Shown: positions 52,650 through 62,696 of the stretch, piece by piece
How positions within the stretch are numbered: position 1 is the first letter of the stretch
Layout: each line of letters starts with the position of its first letter
Source: Roseiarcus fermentans
Lineage (GTDB): Bacteria > Pseudomonadota > Alphaproteobacteria > Rhizobiales > Beijerinckiaceae
DNA: 64,000 nucleotides
Assembly: GCF_003315135.1 (NCBI RefSeq)
Contig: NZ_QNRK01000020.1
Location: 62,001-126,000, forward strand
Direction of reading: 5' to 3'
The notes under the pieces: model-generated
Seen by the model: the letters and a program-made list of their open reading frames with translations, nothing else
Databases searched by the model: none
Told to the model about the DNA's origin: nothing
Translations under genes and position numbers: made by a program

Positions 52650-53759
52650 ATGAAGCTGCGACGGCGTGCGCGAATGGGGCATTTGGCCGTTCTCGAACGA
52701 CAGGTCCGATGGCCGCGCAAGGAGCGGAACCTCAAACAGGCTCGCGCTGTGGCGAGACAGCGGTTGACTGCCGTCGTTCTCGTCGTCGCGGCCTCTTTCC
52801 TCTCGGTCAGCCCCGCTCTTGCGCTCGACAAGGTCACGTTCGGCTTGAACTGGCTGGCCGACGCGGAGGCCGGGGGGTGCTACCAAGCCGTCGTCGACGG
52901 GACTTACGCCAAATACGGGCTCGACGTCACAATTCTGCCGGGCCGGCCGGAGGGCAACGGCGGCATGCTCCTGCTTGCGGGCAAAATCGACTTCTTCCAG
53001 GCCGGCGACCTGCTTGGCGATTTCCTGGCCGAGCAGCGCAACCTCCCCATTGTCGCGGTCGCCGCCGACTTTCAGAAAGACCCGCAGATCTTTATGTCGC
53101 ATCCAGGCGTCGGGCTGGACAAGTGGACCGACCTGCCCAAGGCCTCGCCGGCTTACGTCAGCGCCGGCGGACTGTATTCGTTTTACGCATGGATGGTGAA
53201 AGCCTGGGGATTCCGCGATGAGGTCGTGAAGCCCTACGACTTCAACTCAGCCCCATTCATTGTGGACACGCATTCGATACAGGAGGGCTATCTGACCTCG
53301 GAGCCTTACGCGATCGAGCAGCAGGGCCATTTCAAGCCCAATATCTTCCTGCTTGCTGACCATGGCTACTCCACATACTCATCAATGATCGAGGCGCGTC
53401 GCGACACGGTCGCGCGGAATCCGGATCTCGTCCAAAGGTTCGTCGACGCTTCGGCGATTGGCTGGCGCCACTATCTCTATGGCGACAACGCCAAAGCCAA
53501 CGCGGCGATCAAGCAAGCCAATCCCGGAATGACGGATGGGCAGATCGCCTACTCGATCGCCAATCTCAAACAATACGGTATCGTCGACTCGGGTGATGCG
53601 TCGAAGCTCGGAATTGGCGCAATGACGGACGCGCGGGTCAAAGCGTTCTTCGACGAAATGGTGAAAGCCGGAATCGTGAAGCCCGACACCGATTACAGGA
53701 AGGTCTACACGCTGCAGTTCGTGAACAAGGGCATCGGCATGGATTTGAGCCGCAAATGA
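52650..53759 (+). CDS. NMT1/THI5-like ABC substrate-binding protein, orphan
   Basis: The 369-residue periplasmic protein has a signal (about residues 38-59, LTAVVLVVAASFLSVSPALA) preceded by a long basic N-terminus. The domain begins DKVTFGLNWLADAEAGGCYQ and shows the NMT1/SsuA-like folds (YAKYGLDVTILPG, GKIDFFQAGDLL). It probably binds a pyrimidine-, sulfonate- or nitrate-type ligand. No permease or ATPase gene is adjacent, so it must use a transporter encoded elsewhere or is a leftover. A near-consensus stress promoter (GGAAC at 52590, 17 nt, TGTT) lies upstream. Confidence 0.87.
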   Translation: MKLRRRARMGHLAVLERQVRWPRKERNLKQARAVARQRLTAVVLVVAASFLSVSPALALDKVTFGLNWLADAEAGGCYQAVVDGTYAKYGLDVTILPGRPEGNGGMLLLAGKIDFFQAGDLLGDFLAEQRNLPIVAVAADFQKDPQIFMSHPGVGLDKWTDLPKASPAYVSAGGLYSFYAWMVKAWGFRDEVVKPYDFNSAPFIVDTHSIQEGYLTSEPYAIEQQGHFKPNIFLLADHGYSTYSSMIEARRDTVARNPDLVQRFVDASAIGWRHYLYGDNAKANAAIKQANPGMTDGQIAYSIANLKQYGIVDSGDASKLGIGAMTDARVKAFFDEMVKAGIVKPDTDYRKVYTLQFVNKGIGMDLSRK

Positions 53760-53866
53760 AGGACGCCGGCGGCGTCCCCACAGCGGTTGCGACATCCCCG
53801 GAGGAACCGCAGCGGCGCTCGCCGCATTGAGTTCGCCAGCGCGGCCGTTTGAAGCCGAGGCTCGAC

Positions 53867-55015
53867 ATGCGTTTTCGACCCGGATTGACGCTTCTCGTTG
53901 TGGTCGCGGCGGTGGGCGTGCTTGGAGCGGCCGACTATTCCCGGCGCAGGTCCGAAGCCGCCGCGCCGCGACCCGAGTCTGTTCAGCCGACGGTCCCTGT
54001 GACAGCAGCGTCTGTCGCCAGCCAGGACGTGCCCATCGTCTTTCGGGCGCTCGGGACGGTGCAGTCGATCCAGGCCGTCAATGTGCAGAGTCGGGTGAAT
54101 GGCCAGATCATGCAGGCCTTTTTCAAGCAGGGTCAGGCTGTCAAAGCGGGCGATCCGCTGTTTCTCATCGATCCCCGCCCATACCAGGCTGCGCTCGATC
54201 AGGCTCAGGCCCAACTCCAGCATGACCAGGCGCTTCTTGCCGAAGCCCAGACGGACCTCGCGCGCTATCAGCGTCTGGTGACCGAGAATTCAATCGCCCT
54301 GCAGCAGGCCGCGGACCAAGCGTTCGTGGTCCAGCAGGACGAGGGCACGGTCAAGCTCGATCAAGCCAATGTCGAAACAGCCAAGCTCAACGTAGAGTAT
54401 GCCCACATCAATTCCCCAGTGGCGGGCATAGCCGGCGCCATGGCGGTCGATCCGGGAAATTACGTCCAGGCCGGCGCGGGCACGACACTGGTCACCATCA
54501 CCCAGATCGCGCCGATCTATGTGACCTTTCCCCTTCCGCAGAGCGAACTGGACGAGGTCCGCGCCGCCCAGAGCGAAGCGCCGCTCGATGTGCGCGCCCT
54601 GTCGCAGGAAGGACGGACTTTAGGCGAGGGCAAGCTCACATTCATCAACAATCAGGTCGTGGCGACGACCGGCACCGTCGCGCTCTACGCGACGTTCCCA
54701 AACGACAACGAGGCGCTCTGGCCGGGAGCGTTCGTCACGATCGACCTTATGCTTGGGGTGCGCAAGAACGCCCTCACCGCGCCGGTCGCGGCCGTCGCAT
54801 CGGGTCCGAACGGCGACTACGTCTATGCGATCTCGTCGGACGATGTGGTCCGCCGCGTCCCCGTGCAGGTCGTCGCCCGCCAGAATGGGCTCGCCGTCTT
54901 TACCAAGGGCGTCTCGCCGGGCGAGCAGGTCGTCGTCAACGGGCAGTACAATCTCGATGACGGCGTGAAGGTCGCAGTCGAAGCGCCCAAGGCGACGGCG
55001 AGCGCGGCGCCATGA
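53867..55015 (+). CDS. RND efflux periplasmic adaptor (HlyD/AcrA type)
   Basis: The 382-residue protein has an N-terminal membrane anchor (LTLLVVVAAVGVLGAADY), a biotinyl-lipoyl-like domain (VNVQSRVNGQIMQAFFKQGQ), a coiled-coil hairpin of about 80 residues and a beta-barrel domain (APIYVTFPLPQSELDEV). It links the RND pump to an outer-membrane channel. GAGG lies 6 nt before ATG 53867; its stop overlaps the pump start (ATGA). No outer-membrane factor gene is adjacent. Confidence 0.94.
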   Translation: MRFRPGLTLLVVVAAVGVLGAADYSRRRSEAAAPRPESVQPTVPVTAASVASQDVPIVFRALGTVQSIQAVNVQSRVNGQIMQAFFKQGQAVKAGDPLFLIDPRPYQAALDQAQAQLQHDQALLAEAQTDLARYQRLVTENSIALQQAADQAFVVQQDEGTVKLDQANVETAKLNVEYAHINSPVAGIAGAMAVDPGNYVQAGAGTTLVTITQIAPIYVTFPLPQSELDEVRAAQSEAPLDVRALSQEGRTLGEGKLTFINNQVVATTGTVALYATFPNDNEALWPGAFVTIDLMLGVRKNALTAPVAAVASGPNGDYVYAISSDDVVRRVPVQVVARQNGLAVFTKGVSPGEQVVVNGQYNLDDGVKVAVEAPKATASAAP

Positions 55016-58000
55016 GCATCTCGGAAATCTTCATTCGCCGGCCGATCGCGACGGCGCTGATGACGGCCGGCCTCTTCGCCTTCGGCGCGGTCTCCTTCAC
55101 GCTCCTGCCGGTCGCCGCGCTGCCCAATGTCGAGTTTCCGACGATCACGGTGTCGGCGAGTTTCCCGGGTGCGAGCCCGGATGTGATGGCCTCGACCGTA
55201 GCGACGCCGCTGGAAGACCAGTTCACGGCTATACCGGGCGTCTCCTCGATGACCTCGACCAGCGGCCTTGGCACGACGTCGATCACGCTGCAGTTCGACC
55301 TCAGCACAAGCATCACGCGCGACGCCGGCTACGTAGAGCAGGCGATCCAGGCCGCGAGCGCTCTACTTCCCAAAAATCTCCCGGCCCCTCCGACCTACCG
55401 GGAAACCAATCCGGCCGACTCGCCGGTTCTCATCTACGCGGTGCATTCCGACGCTTATCCGATCCAGGAGCTCGATCAATACGCGAACATTCTTCTCGGC
55501 CAGTCGCTGTCGCGCGTGAGCGGCGTCGGGCAGGTGTCCATTGCCGGGCAGGCCGAGCCGGCCGTTCAGGTGCGGCTCAACCCGGACGCGCTCGCCGCAA
55601 AAGGGCTGGGCCTTGCGCAGGTCAGCGCGGCGCTCACCTCCGAGAGCGCGCTTCGACCGACGGGCAATCTCGAAGGCCGTCACGAGGAGTTTCCGCTCGA
55701 CGTCAACCAGCAGCTGGAAAACGCCGCCCAGTTCCGCAAGATGATCGTGTCCTACAGCAACGGCGCGCCGGTGGAGCTGGGAGACATCGCGACCGTGGTC
55801 GACGGGCCGCAGAATCCGCGCACGGGCGCCTGGTACGGGACCAAGCTGTCCGAGGTTCTGTTGGTCTTCAAGGCGCCCGGAGCCAACACGCTCGACGTCG
55901 TCGACAGGATCAAGGCGATGATGCCGCAGCTCGAGAAGTCGATCCCGCGCTCCGTGCGCGTGGACCTTGTCTCGGATCGCTCGCTGTCGATTCGCGCCTC
56001 CGTCTCGGACGTCGAGTTCACGCTCGTGCTGGCGATGGCGCTCGTCGTGCTGGTGATCTTCCTGTTCCTGCGCAAGTTCTGGGCGACCGTAATCCCAGGC
56101 ATTGTCCTGCCGGTCGTGATCGTCGCGACCTTCGGGGCGATGTACCTGCTCGGCTACAGCATCGACAACCTCTCGCTGATGGCGCTGACGATCGCCATCG
56201 GGTTCCTTGTCGACGACGCGATCGTGATGATCGAGAACATCGTCCGCCATATCGAGGAGGGGAAACCGCCCCTTGAAGCCGCGCTCGACGGCGCGGGGGA
56301 AATCGGCTTCACCATTCTCTCGATCACGCTTTCGCTGGCGGCGGTCTTTATTCCGGTCCTCTTCATGGCGGGCGTGGTCGGACTGCTTTTCCGCGAGTTC
56401 GCGATGACGACGATCCTCGCGATCTTCATTTCCGGCTACGTGTCGCTGACGCTGACGCCGATGATGTGCGCGAAGTTCCTGATGCGCGAGACCGGGGCGC
56501 CGCAGAACCGCTTCAGCCGCTGGCTCGAGCGAGGCTTTGACGCCATGCGCGACACGTACGACCGGGGGTTGGTCTGGGCCCTTCGGCACGAGTTTTGGAT
56601 GCTGCTCGTCACCATCGGGCTGATCGGCCTGACCGTATATCTCTATCTCGTGATCCCGAAAGGATTCTTGCCCGAACAGGACACCGGCATCTTCATGGGC
56701 GTGGCGCAGGCGCGCCAGGACATTGCCTTCGAGGCGATGGCGAAGATCGAGAACGAATACGCCGCCATCCTCCTCAGGGATCCTGCCGTCTCCGGCGTCG
56801 TCGGGTTCGCTGGCGCGACGGGAGGCAACCCCACCGAGAACACGGCGCGCATGTTCGTCCAGCTGAAGCCGTTCTCTGAACGCCCTTCCGTTCAAGCCGT
56901 GATGGCGCGGCTCAGGCCGCAGGTCGCCAAGGTGGTTGGCGGAAAGTTCTTCATGCAAGCCGTGCCGGACATCCGAATCGGCGCGCGGCTCGAGCAGGCC
57001 GAATACCAGTATACGCTGACCGACACGGATACCGATCAACTCAACCATTACGCCCCGATCCTGCTGGAAAAGATGAAGGGCATGAAAATCCTCAGCGACG
57101 TCGCCTCTGACCAGCAGATCAACTCGCCTCACGTCGTTATCGAGGTCGACCGGAACCTCGCCTCGAGCCTCAACGTGCCGATTTCCAGCATCGACGCCGC
57201 GCTCGACGACGCCTTCGGGCAGGCGCAGATCGCGACGATCTACAACGCGACCCAGCAGGCTTATGTGATCCTCGAGGTCGAGAAGAAATTTCAATCCGGT
57301 CCAGAGGCCCTATCGAGCCTCTACGTCACGAACGCGACCGGCGGCCAAGTCCCTCTCTCGGCGGTCGCGCGGGAGACGCGAAAGGTCGAACCGCTGACCG
57401 TCAACCACCAAGGCGTCTTTCCCTCAGTGACCCTGTCGTTCAACCTCGCCAAGGGCGCGTCGCTGAGCCGGGCGGTCGACGCCATCACCAAGGCGAAGGC
57501 GAGCCTCGGTGCGCGTCCGACGCTCGTCGGGCAGTTCGAGGGCACGGCCCAGGCGTTTCAGGACTCGCTCGTCACCATGCCGCTCCTGGTCACGGCGGCG
57601 ATTGTGACGATCTACATCCTCATGGGCATGCTCTACGAAAGCTTCATCCACCCGATCACCATTCTTTCCGCGCTCCCGGCGGCCGGCGTCGGCGCGCTCG
57701 TCATCCTGATCCTGACCGGCTACGATCTGACGTTGATCGCCCTGATCGGCGTCCTCCTCCTGATCGGCATCGTCAAGAAGAACGCGATTATGATGATCGA
57801 CTTCGCGCTTGTGGCCGAGCGGGAGGGAAACATGACTCCGGTCGACGCGGTCCACCACGCGTGCCTGCAGCGGTTTCGCCCGATTATGATGACGACGGTC
57901 TGCGCATTGATCGTCGCGCTGCCGCTCGCCCTCGAAAACGGCGCCGGAGCGGAATTGCGCAAGCCAATGGGGATCGCGATGGTGGGCGGTCTGCTGGTTT

Positions 58001-58134
58001 CCCAGTTGCTGACGCTCTACACGACCCCGGTGGTCTACATTTACCTCGACCGGCTCAACGGCTGGCTGACGCGCGCGCGCCCCCTCGCGTGGTTGGGAAT
58101 GAAATCCCGCCCCCTGAGCCAGACCCGCTCCTGA
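55012..58134 (+). CDS. RND-family multidrug efflux permease (AcrB/MdtB-like)
   Basis: The 1040-residue pump has twelve membrane helices and two large periplasmic loops. Conserved blocks include FIRRPIATALMTAGLFAFGA, FPGASPDVMASTVATPLEDQ and IGFLVDDAIVMIENIVRHIE, with the Asp pair of the proton relay, and GIVKKNAIMMIDFALVAERE in the second half. It uses the proton gradient to export drugs or other small molecules. The gene is intact, in contrast to the convergent cluster of pseudogenes just downstream. Confidence 0.95.
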   Translation: MSISEIFIRRPIATALMTAGLFAFGAVSFTLLPVAALPNVEFPTITVSASFPGASPDVMASTVATPLEDQFTAIPGVSSMTSTSGLGTTSITLQFDLSTSITRDAGYVEQAIQAASALLPKNLPAPPTYRETNPADSPVLIYAVHSDAYPIQELDQYANILLGQSLSRVSGVGQVSIAGQAEPAVQVRLNPDALAAKGLGLAQVSAALTSESALRPTGNLEGRHEEFPLDVNQQLENAAQFRKMIVSYSNGAPVELGDIATVVDGPQNPRTGAWYGTKLSEVLLVFKAPGANTLDVVDRIKAMMPQLEKSIPRSVRVDLVSDRSLSIRASVSDVEFTLVLAMALVVLVIFLFLRKFWATVIPGIVLPVVIVATFGAMYLLGYSIDNLSLMALTIAIGFLVDDAIVMIENIVRHIEEGKPPLEAALDGAGEIGFTILSITLSLAAVFIPVLFMAGVVGLLFREFAMTTILAIFISGYVSLTLTPMMCAKFLMRETGAPQNRFSRWLERGFDAMRDTYDRGLVWALRHEFWMLLVTIGLIGLTVYLYLVIPKGFLPEQDTGIFMGVAQARQDIAFEAMAKIENEYAAILLRDPAVSGVVGFAGATGGNPTENTARMFVQLKPFSERPSVQAVMARLRPQVAKVVGGKFFMQAVPDIRIGARLEQAEYQYTLTDTDTDQLNHYAPILLEKMKGMKILSDVASDQQINSPHVVIEVDRNLASSLNVPISSIDAALDDAFGQAQIATIYNATQQAYVILEVEKKFQSGPEALSSLYVTNATGGQVPLSAVARETRKVEPLTVNHQGVFPSVTLSFNLAKGASLSRAVDAITKAKASLGARPTLVGQFEGTAQAFQDSLVTMPLLVTAAIVTIYILMGMLYESFIHPITILSALPAAGVGALVILILTGYDLTLIALIGVLLLIGIVKKNAIMMIDFALVAEREGNMTPVDAVHHACLQRFRPIMMTTVCALIVALPLALENGAGAELRKPMGIAMVGGLLVSQLLTLYTTPVVYIYLDRLNGWLTRARPLAWLGMKSRPLSQTRS

Positions 58135-58147
58135 CCGGATCGCCCGC

Positions 58148-58938
58148 TCACAGCTCCAGGGGCCGGACTTCGCTGCGTGCCGAGCGATATTCTTTGACGA
58201 CCCTCTCCGTCAGCTCCTGGATCGACGTCTCGGAAGTCCGCTTGTCGAATGCGATTCTTCCGCCCTCGACCAGATTGATGCGGTCGCAGACGTCGAAGAT
58301 CTGCGCGTAATTGTGGGCGACGATGATGATGGCGACGTCGCCGCTCTCCTTGAGCCGCTGGATCAGGTCGAGGATCAGCGCGGATTCCTTGACGCCCATG
58401 GCGGCGGTCGGTTCGTCGAGCAGCAGCACCTTGGCCTTCTGATAGACCGAGCACGCGATGGCGACGGCCTGACGTTGGCCCCCTGAGAGCCTTGCGACGT
58501 CGACATCGACCGACGGAACCCTGACCTTCATGCGTTCGAGCGCCGCGATCGCTCGCTCGCGCATGTCGCGCTCGTTCAGGATTCCCAGTGGGCCGCCAAA
58601 GACAGGCTCGCGCTGAAGGAACATGTTGCGGTAGACGTTCAGCTGGTTGACGAGCGCGAGGTCCTGATAGACGGCCTCAATGCCGAGCGAACGGGCGTGG
58701 CTGACCGAACGAAATTGAACAGGCTGGCCGTCGAAGTACAGTTGCCCGGCGCTCGGCTGAAAAAGCCGGTGAAGATCTTCATCAGGGTCGACTTGCCCGC
58801 CCCGTTGTCTCCGAGCAGTCCCAAAACCTCGCCGCGATGGAGGCGCAGATTGACGTCTCTCAGTGCTGCAATGCGGCCGAACGATTTTTCGATGTGCTCC
58901 GCCCGAAGCGCCTCGTGTCGCGTAGGATCCTGGGTCAT
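58148..58938 (-). pseudogene. frameshifted sugar ABC transporter ATPase
   Basis: From ATG 58938 the protein reads [20 protein letters not shown], Walker [13 protein letters not shown], then loses frame at FTGFFS. The neighbouring frame continues [20 protein letters not shown] and [19 protein letters not shown], signature LSGGQRQAVAIA and Walker B VLLLDEPTAAMG, ending at 58148. The span is one base short of a multiple of three, so a single-base deletion near 58760 explains the break. It was a 263-residue ribose/xylose-type ATPase and starts within the permease stop. Confidence 0.9.
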
Positions 58939-59961
58939 GCTCCTCCCCGTTCCCGCCATCGCGACAGATGGACGTTGACCGCCATCGTGACCAGGATGGC
59001 GGCGCCGAGGATCATGTCGAACGTATAGGCGCTGACCCCCGAGAGGGTGAAGCCGTCCTTGAGGATGCCGAGCACCAGAGCGCCGATGAAGGCGCCGATC
59101 AGCGTCCCTGATCCGCCGGTGAGAAGCGTGCCGCCGATTACCGCCGCGGCAATGGCGGCGAAGGTCATCTCGGAGCCTCCCGCGAGCGGGTCGATCGACC
59201 CGATGCGGAATGCGTCGATCACGCCGGCGAAGCCGGCCAGCACACTGGCCAGGACGAAATTGCGAATCTTGATGCTGCGCACCCGGATTCCGACCTCCTC
59301 CGCGGCGATGAGATTGCCGCCAACCGCGATGGTGTGAAGACCGAACCGGGTGCGGCTCAACACGAACTGCAGCACGATCGCGATCGCCAGAGACCAGGCG
59401 AGCCGCGCCCATGCATCGGCGCCAAAGACAGCCGCGAATGTGGCTGCGGCGTTGGGCTCGACCGGGAATCCGCCCGATATGCTCAAGGTCAGGCCGTTGA
59501 CGAGAAACATTGTGCCGAGCGGTGACGAAGGCCGGCACGCCCAGGAATGTCGTGACCACGCCATTGAACAGGCCGACCAGCGCCCCGGCCGCAAGCGCCA
59601 GAAGAACCGCGACGCCAGCCGGCATTCCCGCGGAGATCGCGAAAAACATGATGAAAGGCGACAGGGCATAGACCATGCCGGGCGACAGATCGAGTTCGCC
59701 GCAGACGAGCACCATGACTTCGCCTGCGGCGATGATCGACGTGGTCGCCGTGTAGTCGATCAGGTTTTCGACGTTGGAAAGCGAAAGGAACGCGGAGTTG
59801 GTCGATTGGAAGTAGGCGGCGAGCAAGGCGCCAGCGATGAAAATGCTCGCCTCGGGCCATCGCAGAATGGACGAGGCCGCCCGGCGCAGAACGCCGGCGC
59901 CGCGCCCGCTTGCGTCAGGCGACCGCGCCTCCACGGCGGCGGGATTCCCCCTGTCTTGCAT
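58935..59961 (-). pseudogene. frameshifted sugar ABC transporter permease
   Basis: From ATG 59961 the protein reads [20 protein letters not shown] and [20 protein letters not shown], which is RbsC-like, down to [11 protein letters not shown]. There the frame breaks (about 59520) and the match continues in another frame as [20 protein letters not shown] to the end at 58935. The total length is one base over a multiple of three, consistent with loss of two bases. It would be about 342 residues. Confidence 0.9.
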
Positions 59962-59976
59962 CGCCGTCCGCCGTTG

Positions 59977-60672
59977 CTAGGTGCTGATCGGACCCGACCT
60001 CGGAATGACCGCCTGGGCCGAAGAGGCGCCTTCGTAACGGCTGTGGGTCGTCCGGTAAGGCGCCACATCGCTCTTGGCGACGAACTTGAGACCCGTGTTG
60101 ACCTCGGCGGGGCCGCTCAAGCCGCCCGACAGCTTGAACATCGCCATTTCCATGACGGTGTAGAAGCCTCGCAAATAGGCCTGCTGGTCGATGGTGAAGT
60201 CGAGATGGTCGTTGGCGATGGCGTCAAGAGTCTCAGGAAGCAGGTCGAAGCCGCCAGCGTGCACGCCTTTGGCGTGGAGGCCGTATTTTTCCATCGCCTT
60301 GCCGACCGCCATCGTGCTTCCGGCGTCGACCGCGAACATGCCCTTGATATCCTTGTGTCCGACATAATAGGCGTCGACCCGCGAGACCTCCTCGTTGACT
60401 GTCGGTCCGGTGGCGACCTCGTCCAGAACGATTTTCTTGCCCGACGCCTTGATCGCGTCCTTGGCGCCGTCGAGACGGGGCTGGATGTTGAGTTGCCCCG
60501 GCGTCGCGATGAAGCCGACCGCTTGGCCTTCCCCGACGAGTTCGACGATGCGCCGCCCGAGCGCCTGACCGGAGGCGAACAGGTCTTGCCCGATGTAGGC
60601 GAGGCGGTCGTTGCCTTTCGTGTCGGCGTTATAGGAGAAGACGGGAATTCCCGCTTCCAGCGCCCTCTGCCG
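59977..60672 (-). pseudogene. C-terminal part of a sugar-binding protein, fused to a racemase fragment
   Basis: In one frame the reading ALEAGIPVFSYNADTKGNDR, LAYIGQDLFASGQALG, DAGSTMAVGKAMEKYGLHAK and AGGFDLLPETLDAIANDHLD is the second lobe of an RbsB-type periplasmic sugar-binding protein. The signal peptide and first lobe are missing. The 5' part is replaced by a racemase fragment, with a change of frame, so a deletion joined two genes near 60670. It belongs to the sugar importer whose permease and ATPase follow. Confidence 0.85.
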
Positions 60673-61136
60673 TCCGCTTCGACGGCGCGCGCGCCGACCT
60701 CGACCAGCACCTTCTTCGTGCGATCGAGGTCCCGTTCCAGCTCCAGCACCGGAATGTCGAAGCTGCGCACCGAGGCCATCCGGCCCGTCAGACCGGCCAT
60801 CGCCGCAGCGTTCTCAAAAGCCGGGCCGCACGCGGCGCTGGACGGCCCAAGGACGGGGACGCTGACCGCTTCGCGGGCGGCTCGGAGTCCGGGGTCGGAC
60901 ATGCAGTCGATGATAACCGCATCGGCGCCATCCCGTTCGGCTTGCAGCGCCTCGGCGATGACGCCAGGCACGGACAGAGCGCCTTCGAATTCGCTCTCGA
61001 TCGAGCCTGGACCGGTCGAGATGTCGACGTGGCTGACCTTCACCCCCGGGTATTCAAGAGTCTTGAGATCGGCGAGCCGACGCAGGCCCGTCACGATTGG
61101 AGTGACCACGCGAATTTCGAGCGTCTCCTTGCTCAT
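60673..61136 (-). pseudogene. N-terminal fragment of an Asp/Glu-hydantoin-type racemase
   Basis: From ATG 61136 (MSKETLEIRVVTPIVTGLRR) about 155 residues match the Asp/Glu/hydantoin racemase family, including the first catalytic Cys in ADAVIIDCMSDPG and the block VLGPSSAACGPAFENAA. The C-terminal part with the second catalytic Cys is lost at the junction with the sugar-binding-protein fragment. It cannot be active. Confidence 0.85.
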
Positions 61137-61137
61137 C

Positions 61138-61464
61138 TCATGGTCCCGTGTCAGCGGGCCTGTCCGGCCAGTCGACCATCGGCGGTAGGGAAGCGGTCGC
61201 AGGCAGCCCGAGCCGGATTGCGGCCGTCTGGGCGAGATCGCGCCGCTGGACGACGGCGTTGGTGAAATGCGTCGTGCCGATCATCACGACCGCGATCGCC
61301 GAAGGGTCGAGCTTGGCTTCCGCCAGCACCGCTCGCAGCGCAGCGACGACTCCGGACATGACGTCGGCGGTGGTGGCCGCCTTGACGCCGGCGAGCACTT
61401 TCGCTCCGTCCATAACGACCGCGTCGGTGTTGGTGCCGCCGACATCAACGCCTATTCTGATCAT
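61138..61464 (-). pseudogene. N-terminal fragment of a hydantoinase/oxoprolinase A subunit
   Basis: From ATG 61464 the 108-residue ORF begins MIRIGVDVGGTNTDAVVMDG and continues VVMIGTTHFTNAVVQRRDLA, the ATP-binding start of HyuA-type hydantoinases and oxoprolinases, normally 500-700 residues. It stops early (WPDRPADTGP), directly before the racemase start, so a deletion removed the rest. The start overlaps the stop of the upstream ABC ATPase gene. Confidence 0.87.
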
Positions 61465-62696
61465 CCTCTGGACTCCTGTGGCATTTGTGCGAAGGGCGCC
61501 GCCTGTGCTTCCAACGGGCGCAACAGATGGCAATGAGCGACATGCTCTGGGCCAACCTGCTCCGGCCCGGGGATCTGCGAGCGACAGATCGCCATGACGT
61601 GCGGGCAGCGCGTGTGGAAGACGCAGCCGCCCGGCATATTGGCCGGATTGGGAACCTCCCCCTCCGCCACGGGCTCGCGCGGCTTCAGCGCCTCCTCCTC
61701 GTCGGAGACGACCGGAACAGCGGCCAACAGGGAGCGGGTGTAGGGGTGGGCGGGTCGCTCGAACAGCGCCCGGGTCGGCCCCGTCTCGATCAGCCTGCCG
61801 AGATAGAGAATGCCAACGTGGTTGGCGAAGGCGCGCATGAGCGACAGATCATGGGAGATGAAAATATAGGCGAGGCCGAGCCGCGATCGTAACTCCCAAG
61901 CCGGCAGCGAACAGCGCCGTCATCGCGAGCGAAGCGAAGCGATCCAGGGCCGCTGGGCTGCTGTTGCGCCCTCTGATCGTCCCGCCGCCCTTCGTTGCGA
62001 GCAGAAGACGGAGCGATTTTTTCCGCAGGAGGCAAGCGGCGGCATGGGTTGCTTCGTCGCTTCGCTCCTCGCAATGACGGGGTAGGCAGTTACCCGCGAT
62101 CTCAATTCGTCGAGCAACTCGATGATTTTGGCCTGCACGGAGACGTCCAGGGCAGAGGTCGGCTCGTCGAGCACCATCAGCTTCGGCTCCGCGGCAAGCG
62201 CGCGCGCGATCGCGACGCGCTGCTTCTGCCCGCCTGAGAGCTCGTACGGGTAGCGTTCGACGAAGCTCGACGGCAGTTGCACTTGGGCGATCAATTCCGC
62301 GATCCGCCGCTTCCTTTCGCGGAGGGAATGGCCGCGCGCCGCCAACGGCACGGCGATCGACTGCCCTACCGAACGGCGCGGATTGAGCGAAGAGCCTGGA
62401 TTCTGGAACACCATCTGCACGACCGAACTCCGCTTGCGCCAGTCGCGCTCGCCAGCGAAATCGCGCCCGTCGATGAGGATCGCGCCGGACGTCGGGGTTT
62501 CGAGGCCGAGAATCATGCGCGCTATCGTCGATTTGCCCGAGCCGCTTTCGCCGGCGAGGCCGAAGACTTCACCCCGAGCGAGCCGGAAGCTGACGTCGTT
62601 GACGGCGTGCACCACGCCGCGGACGCCGCCGAAAATCCCGCCCCTGATCGGAAACGCCTTCGAGACGCCGACGATTTCAACGAGGGGCTCGCTCAC
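61461..62696 (-). pseudogene. oligopeptide-type ABC ATPase interrupted by a MITE
   Basis: A GTG start (62696) overlaps the preceding ATPase stop. The N-terminal part carries Walker A GESGSGKST, signature LSGGQKQRVAIARA and Walker B LMVLDEPTSALD. At IELLDELRSR the sequence enters a 205-bp MITE (61889-62093) with a stop, and after it continues LGLAYIFISHDLSLMRAFAN to the C-terminal CVFHTRCPHVM block. Removing the element and one 8-bp repeat restores a 340-residue OppF/DppF-type protein in frame. The H-loop (SHD) lies beyond the insertion. Confidence 0.93.
61889..62093. mobile_element. 205-bp MITE-like element, copy B, inside an ABC ATPase gene
   Basis: This element differs from copy A (8592-8796) at only a handful of positions, mostly at its right end, and has the ends GTAACTCCC and GGCAGTTAC. 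It is flanked by the direct repeat CCGCGATC (61881-61888 and 62094-62101). Excision of the element plus one repeat rebuilds the ATPase reading frame exactly, which proves its boundaries. Confidence 0.94.

Noticed and set aside
55363-57294. 643-residue minus-strand ORF antisense to the RND pump
   Set aside because: Charge-rich mirror of a well-conserved pump gene; typical antisense shadow.
59350-61188. 612-residue plus-strand ORF over the pseudogene cluster
   Set aside because: The opposite strand carries recognisable protein families in pieces, while this frame has none.
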